From: an uncultured Oscillospiraceae bacterium
Lineage (GTDB): Bacteria > Bacillota > Clostridia > Oscillospirales > Oscillospiraceae
Assembly (NCBI GenBank): GCA_944385065.1
Contig: CALWVX010000078.1
Location: forward strand, 1 to 8,169
DNA: 8,169 bases
Reading direction: 5' to 3'
Shown: positions 5,477 through 8,169 of the stretch, in pieces
Numbering within the stretch: the first letter of the stretch is position 1
Layout: every line of letters begins with the position of its first letter
Program-made: the position numbers and the translations under genes
The notes under the pieces: model-generated
The model's input: only the letters and a program-made list of their open reading frames with translations
Told to the model about the DNA's origin: nothing
Database searches by the model: none

Positions 5477-5503
5477 GTTCCAGTTAAATTTTTTAATCAG
5501 AAC
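5477..5503 (-). other. A/T-rich inverted repeat at the lysR 3' end
   Basis: Two 12-nt arms (5477-5488 and 5492-5503) around a 3-nt loop pair at 11 of 12 positions on the minus-strand RNA, counting two G-U pairs. The repeat overlaps the LysR stop codon. No U-tract follows, so termination is doubtful. As DNA, the central TTAAA/TTTAA palindrome with flanking symmetry lies about 25 bp upstream of the -35 box and could be an operator. Confidence 0.35.
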
Positions 5504-6435
5504 CGCTCTTTTGCCCCCGGGAACGAAACCGCCTCTTCCGGCTCTGTCTTCTCCCCGCCCGCCAGGGCCAGATACCGCTTGACGCAGCCGGCGTAATAGA
5601 GGTTGTCCGCCCACACCAGCACCGGGTAGGACCGGGCGGTGAGCCCCTGAACAGGCTTGCTGTACACCCCGGAATCGGGAGGGAGCGTCTGGACGATGGA
5701 CCGGGGCAGATAGCTCACGCCAAAGCCCGCCTGGACCAGCTGCATGGCCATGGGCGTATCGTAGCACTGGCACACCACGTTGAGGGAAAAGCCCGCCCGC
5801 TGGCACTGGTTGCGCAGGTGGTTGCTGTACCCCCACAGGTCGTCGCTGCGCAGCAGGCACATGGGGACGCCCTCCAGGGCCTGGATGGGCACGCTGTCCT
5901 GGCCGGGGGCCGGATCGGTCCGGCTGTTCATCACCAGCTCCAGACTGTCCTCCCCCAGAATCTTTTCCCGCAGTCCGCCCGTCTCCTCCGTCTGGCTGCG
6001 CAGATAGAGCACATGGAGCTTTCCCCGGCTCAGATCGTCCAGCAGATCGTCGGGGGTGCCCATCCGGATATACAGCTCCACCTGGGGATACAGGCGGTGA
6101 TAGGTCTCCAGATGCTCCATGACCACCGGGATGTCGGAATAGACCACCCCCAGCTTCACCTGGCCCCGCAGCCCCGCGTCCACGTCCCGGACGCTGTCGG
6201 CCATCATGCGCAGGTTCTGAAACATCTGCTCGCACTGCTGATACAGGCACCGCCCCGCCTCGGTCAGCTCCACCCCTTTGTTGTTGCGCAGAAACAGGCA
6301 CACGCCCAGCTCGTCCTCCAGCATGGCCAGCTGCCGGCTGATGGGCGGCTGGGCCACATGGAGCTCCCGGGAGGCCCGGGAGATGCTCCTGGCCTCGGCC
6401 ACCGCCGCAAAATACTCCAACTGTCTGAAATTCAT
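5497..6435 (-). CDS. LysR-family transcriptional regulator
   Basis: This is a 312-residue LysR-type regulator. The N-terminal winged helix-turn-helix is textbook: MNFRQLEYFAAVAEARSISRAS (1-22), the recognition part LHVAQPPISRQLAMLEDELGVCLF (25-48), and LTEAG (57-61). An effector-binding domain of about 220 residues with the usual GQVKLGVVYSDIP entry follows. The ATG at 6435 fits the family's start at MNFRQL; a weak AAAGG about 12 nt upstream and GGTGA closer in are the only ribosome sites. The 38-residue extension to 6549 crosses the promoter and is rejected. It has its own promoter and ends 177 nt before ftcD, in the same direction, so it may regulate the folate cluster or the upstream transporter. 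The effector cannot be told from sequence. Confidence 0.92.
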   Translation of the reverse strand: MNFRQLEYFAAVAEARSISRASRELHVAQPPISRQLAMLEDELGVCLFLRNNKGVELTEAGRCLYQQCEQMFQNLRMMADSVRDVDAGLRGQVKLGVVYSDIPVVMEHLETYHRLYPQVELYIRMGTPDDLLDDLSRGKLHVLYLRSQTEETGGLREKILGEDSLELVMNSRTDPAPGQDSVPIQALEGVPMCLLRSDDLWGYSNHLRNQCQRAGFSLNVVCQCYDTPMAMQLVQAGFGVSYLPRSIVQTLPPDSGVYSKPVQGLTARSYPVLVWADNLYYAGCVKRYLALAGGEKTEPEEAVSFPGAKERF

Positions 6436-6487
6436 CGGATCACCATACCTTTTCGGTCTGACAAACGGGGGAATCTCTTCACCTTTT

Positions 6488-6515
6488 ATTATAACGCTTT
6501 TCCCCGGGAATACAA
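6488..6515 (-). promoter_or_regulatory. Predicted promoter of the lysR gene
   Basis: A perfect -10 TATAAT (6493-6488, minus strand) is preceded by TTGTAT (6515-6510) at 16-nt spacing; the -35 is weak (TTG only). It lies after the terminator of the ABC transporter operon and about 45 nt upstream of the start codon, within the only A/T-rich patch in this stretch. Confidence 0.6.
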
Positions 6516-6551
6516 GGCCGGGCGCTGTTTCTCCGGGCCTTTCCGGCATTC

Positions 6552-6582
6552 AAAAAGCTCCCCGGCGCACGCCGGGGAGCTT
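6552..6582 (-). terminator. Rho-independent terminator of the amino acid ABC operon
   Basis: A perfect 12-bp stem AAGCTCCCCGGC/GCCGGGGAGCTT (6582-6571 with 6566-6555, read on the minus strand) closes a GTGC loop, and T residues continue to 6552. It starts 9 nt after the ATPase stop codon and lies before the lysR promoter, which separates the transporter transcript from the regulator. Confidence 0.92.
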
Positions 6583-6591
6583 GAAAGAGGC

Positions 6592-7314
6592 TCAGAGCAC
6601 TTTGGACAAAAACAGCTGGGTACGGGGATTCTGGGGGTGGTCGAAGAACTCCCTGGGGGTGTTCTGCTCCAGAATGTGGCCGCCGTCCATGAACAGGACC
6701 CGGCTGCCCACCTCCCGGGCAAAGCCCATCTCGTGGGTGACCACCACCATGGTCATGCCCTCCTCGGCCAGCTGCTTCATGACCTCCAGCACCTCGCCCA
6801 CCATCTCCGGGTCCAGGGCGGAGGTGGGCTCGTCAAAGAGCATCACCTTGGGCCGCATGGCCAGGGCCCGGACGATGGCGATGCGCTGCTTCTGGCCGCC
6901 GGACAGCTGGGCGGGATAGGCGTCCGCCTTGTCCTCCAGCCCCACCCGCTTGAGCAGGGCGGCGGCCGTGTCGTTCGCCTCCTCCTGGCTCATGAGCTTG
7001 GTGCGCACCGGGGCCAGGGTGATGTTGCGGCGGATGGTCATGTTGGGAAAGAGATTGAAGTGCTGAAACACCATGCCCATCTGCTGTCTCACCTTGTCGA
7101 TGTTCACCTTGGGGTCGGTGATCTCGGTCCCCTCAAAGGTGATGGTCCCGGCGGTGGGGGTCTCCAGCAGGTTCAGGCACCGCAGGAAGGTGGACTTGCC
7201 CGACCCGGAGGGCCCGATGATGACCACCTTTTCCCCGGGGTAGATGTGCTCGGAGATGTCGTCCAGCACCAGGTGGCTCCCAAAGGACTTGGACAGGTTT
7301 TTAACGTCGATCAC
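6592..7314 (-). CDS. Polar amino acid ABC transporter ATP-binding protein
   Basis: This 240-residue ABC ATPase is of the GlnQ/HisP/ArtP type that powers uptake of polar amino acids. Walker A GPSGSGKST (34-42), Q-loop Q84, signature LSGGQ (137-141), Walker B VMLFDEP (157-163, catalytic E162), D-loop SALD (165-168) and switch H194 are all present, so it should be active. It starts at a GTG (7314) with AAGGAGG about 10 nt upstream. The first 14 nt overlap the end of the permease gene, a sign of coupled translation. A terminator follows its stop. The substrate is not decidable from the ATPase; histidine or glutamate would fit the neighbouring formimino-folate genes, but that is only a guess. Confidence 0.95.
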   Translation of the reverse strand: MIDVKNLSKSFGSHLVLDDISEHIYPGEKVVIIGPSGSGKSTFLRCLNLLETPTAGTITFEGTEITDPKVNIDKVRQQMGMVFQHFNLFPNMTIRRNITLAPVRTKLMSQEEANDTAAALLKRVGLEDKADAYPAQLSGGQKQRIAIVRALAMRPKVMLFDEPTSALDPEMVGEVLEVMKQLAEEGMTMVVVTHEMGFAREVGSRVLFMDGGHILEQNTPREFFDHPQNPRTQLFLSKVL

Positions 7315-8062
7315 TTTGACGCAGCCTCCTTTCCAGCCTGCTCTGGAGCCAGGTGAAAATCAGCACCAGGATCAGGTACATGACGGCGGTGATCAGGTAG
7401 GGGTACATGGGCTCATAGGTGTTGGTGATGATGGCCTGGGCGAAGTAGACGATCTCCTTGCCGCCGATGACGTTGATCAGGGAGGTGTCCTTCAGCAGGG
7501 TGATGAACTCGTTGCCCAGGGCGGGGAGAATGGCCTTGAAGGCCTGGGGGATGACGATAAACCGCATGGTGTCAAAATAGCCCAGGCCCAGGGAGCGGCC
7601 CGCCTCGGTCTGCCCGATGTCCAGGGACATGAGGCCGCCCCGGATGATCTCGGCCACATAGGCCCCTGAGTTGATGCCCAGGGACAATGCGCCGATCAGG
7701 GTCTTGTTCCGGCTGCTGGCGAAGATGACCAGACCCATGATCAGCAGCTGGACCATCATGGGGGTGCCCCGGATAATGGTCACATAGATCTTGCACACAA
7801 AGTTGATAATCCCCAAAAAGGGATTGCGGTGTCCCGGGCGCTGCTGGTCGTGGGCGGTGCGGATCAGGGCCACCACCACGCCCAGAATGACGCCGATGAT
7901 CAGGGCCATGATGGTCACCTGGACGGTGGTGATCAGGCCGTCCACATACATGGTCCACCGGTCCTTGTAGAACCAGGCCATGTAAAACTTCATGTAGGCG
8001 TCCTGCCAGAAGCTGGGGTTCTCCAGGGCATGGAACGTCTCATACAGCTGGGTAAAATCCAT
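7301..8062 (-). CDS. Polar amino acid ABC transporter permease
   Basis: This 253-residue inner-membrane permease belongs to the HisM/GlnP family. Membrane segments are predicted at about 42-67, 84-114, 122-146, 176-195 and 222-239. The family's IIRGTPMMVQL lies at about 96-106, and the EAA loop that contacts the ATPase, EAGRSLGLGYFDTMRFIVIPQA, at 153-174. The ATG at 8062 has a purine-rich GAGGGGGAA about 10 nt upstream. The about 40-residue region before the first helix is longer than in many relatives, so a later start (Met24 or Met28) cannot be excluded, but no better ribosome site is seen there. It lies between a solute-binding protein gene and the ATPase, the usual order binding protein-permease-ATPase. 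Confidence 0.94.
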   Translation of the reverse strand: MDFTQLYETFHALENPSFWQDAYMKFYMAWFYKDRWTMYVDGLITTVQVTIMALIIGVILGVVVALIRTAHDQQRPGHRNPFLGIINFVCKIYVTIIRGTPMMVQLLIMGLVIFASSRNKTLIGALSLGINSGAYVAEIIRGGLMSLDIGQTEAGRSLGLGYFDTMRFIVIPQAFKAILPALGNEFITLLKDTSLINVIGGKEIVYFAQAIITNTYEPMYPYLITAVMYLILVLIFTWLQSRLERRLRQSDRR

Positions 8063-8098
8063 TGGCGGGCTTCCCCCTCTCTCTACTCATGAACAGGC

Positions 8099-8129
8099 CA
8101 GAAGGAGCGGCGCAAGGCCGCTCCTTCTG
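8099..8129 (-). other. Intercistronic hairpin between binding protein and permease genes
   Basis: A perfect 13-bp stem CAGAAGGAGCGGC/GCCGCTCCTTCTG (8099-8111 with 8117-8129) closes a 5-nt loop. In the minus direction it is followed by CCTGTTCATG, not a U-tract, so it is unlikely to be a full terminator. Hairpins here commonly protect or partly insulate the highly expressed binding-protein message relative to the permease and ATPase. Confidence 0.6.
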
Positions 8130-8145
8130 CGGAAACTGTTTTCTC

Positions 8146-8169
8146 TTACTCGGCGGTGATGTACTTGTC
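8146..8169 (-). CDS. C-terminal end of a probable amino acid ABC solute-binding protein (partial)
   Basis: Only the last seven codons are inside the window, reading D-K-Y-I-T-A-E then TAA (stop at 8148-8146). The D-K-Y-I ending resembles the C-terminus of family 3 solute-binding proteins, and the place immediately ahead of the permease and ATPase is where such a gene is expected. The assignment rests mainly on context because the body of the gene is outside the window. Confidence 0.6.
   Translation of the reverse strand, partial: DKYITAE

Noticed and set aside
5818..7356. A 512-residue plus-strand open frame antisense to lysR and the ABC ATPase.
   Set aside because: It has the same His/Gly/Leu-rich composition typical of antisense shadows and runs through the terminator and promoter between those genes. 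The minus-strand genes have clear motifs.

Overview
This 8.2 kb window is chromosomal DNA from a GC-rich Firmicute. Strong AGGAGG-type ribosome sites, short intergenic gaps, rho-independent terminators, THF-class riboswitches and an ECF-type folate transporter component all fit. My inference is a gut Clostridia/Oscillospiraceae-type organism, but the sequence alone does not fix the genus.

Layout, left to right. A plus-strand DUF1275 (YoaK-type) membrane protein (43-711) converges on the rest, which is all on the minus strand. A 17-bp bidirectional terminator (763-800) separates the two directions. Read in the minus direction from the right edge, the window starts with the last codons of a solute-binding protein (8146-8169). 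A polar amino acid ABC permease (7301-8062) and its overlapping ATPase (6592-7314) follow and end at a strong terminator (6552-6582). Next comes a LysR-family regulator (5497-6435) with its own near-consensus promoter.

A promoter at 5424-5452 then starts what looks like one folate gene cluster: glutamate formimidoyltransferase, formimidoyl-THF cyclodeaminase, THF riboswitch 1 with terminator, a HutD-family cupin, FolC (folylpolyglutamate/dihydrofolate synthase), THF riboswitch 2, and FolT (folate ECF substrate-binding component). The first two enzymes move the one-carbon unit of formiminoglutamate, a histidine breakdown product, onto THF. FolC polyglutamylates and retains folates, and FolT imports them.

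The central observation is that two separate tetrahydrofolate riboswitch aptamers lie in this one co-directional cluster. The first (3617-3707) is followed by a classical terminator and a competing antiterminator, so it should act at transcription. The second (1511-1608) begins 19 nt after the folC stop codon. It has no U-tract terminator, but it has a segment that can pair with the folT ribosome site, so it may act at translation. The layout predicts that the two formimino-folate enzymes are made regardless of THF level, while HutD, FolC and FolT shut off when THF is plentiful. HutD, whose biochemical role is poorly defined, sits inside the riboswitch-controlled part, which ties it to folate supply.

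The gaps over 100 nt (712-872, 1437-1627, 3530-3753, 5321-5496, 6436-6591) are all accounted for by terminators, riboswitches or promoters. I saw no tRNA, rRNA, CRISPR, insertion sequence or phage feature.
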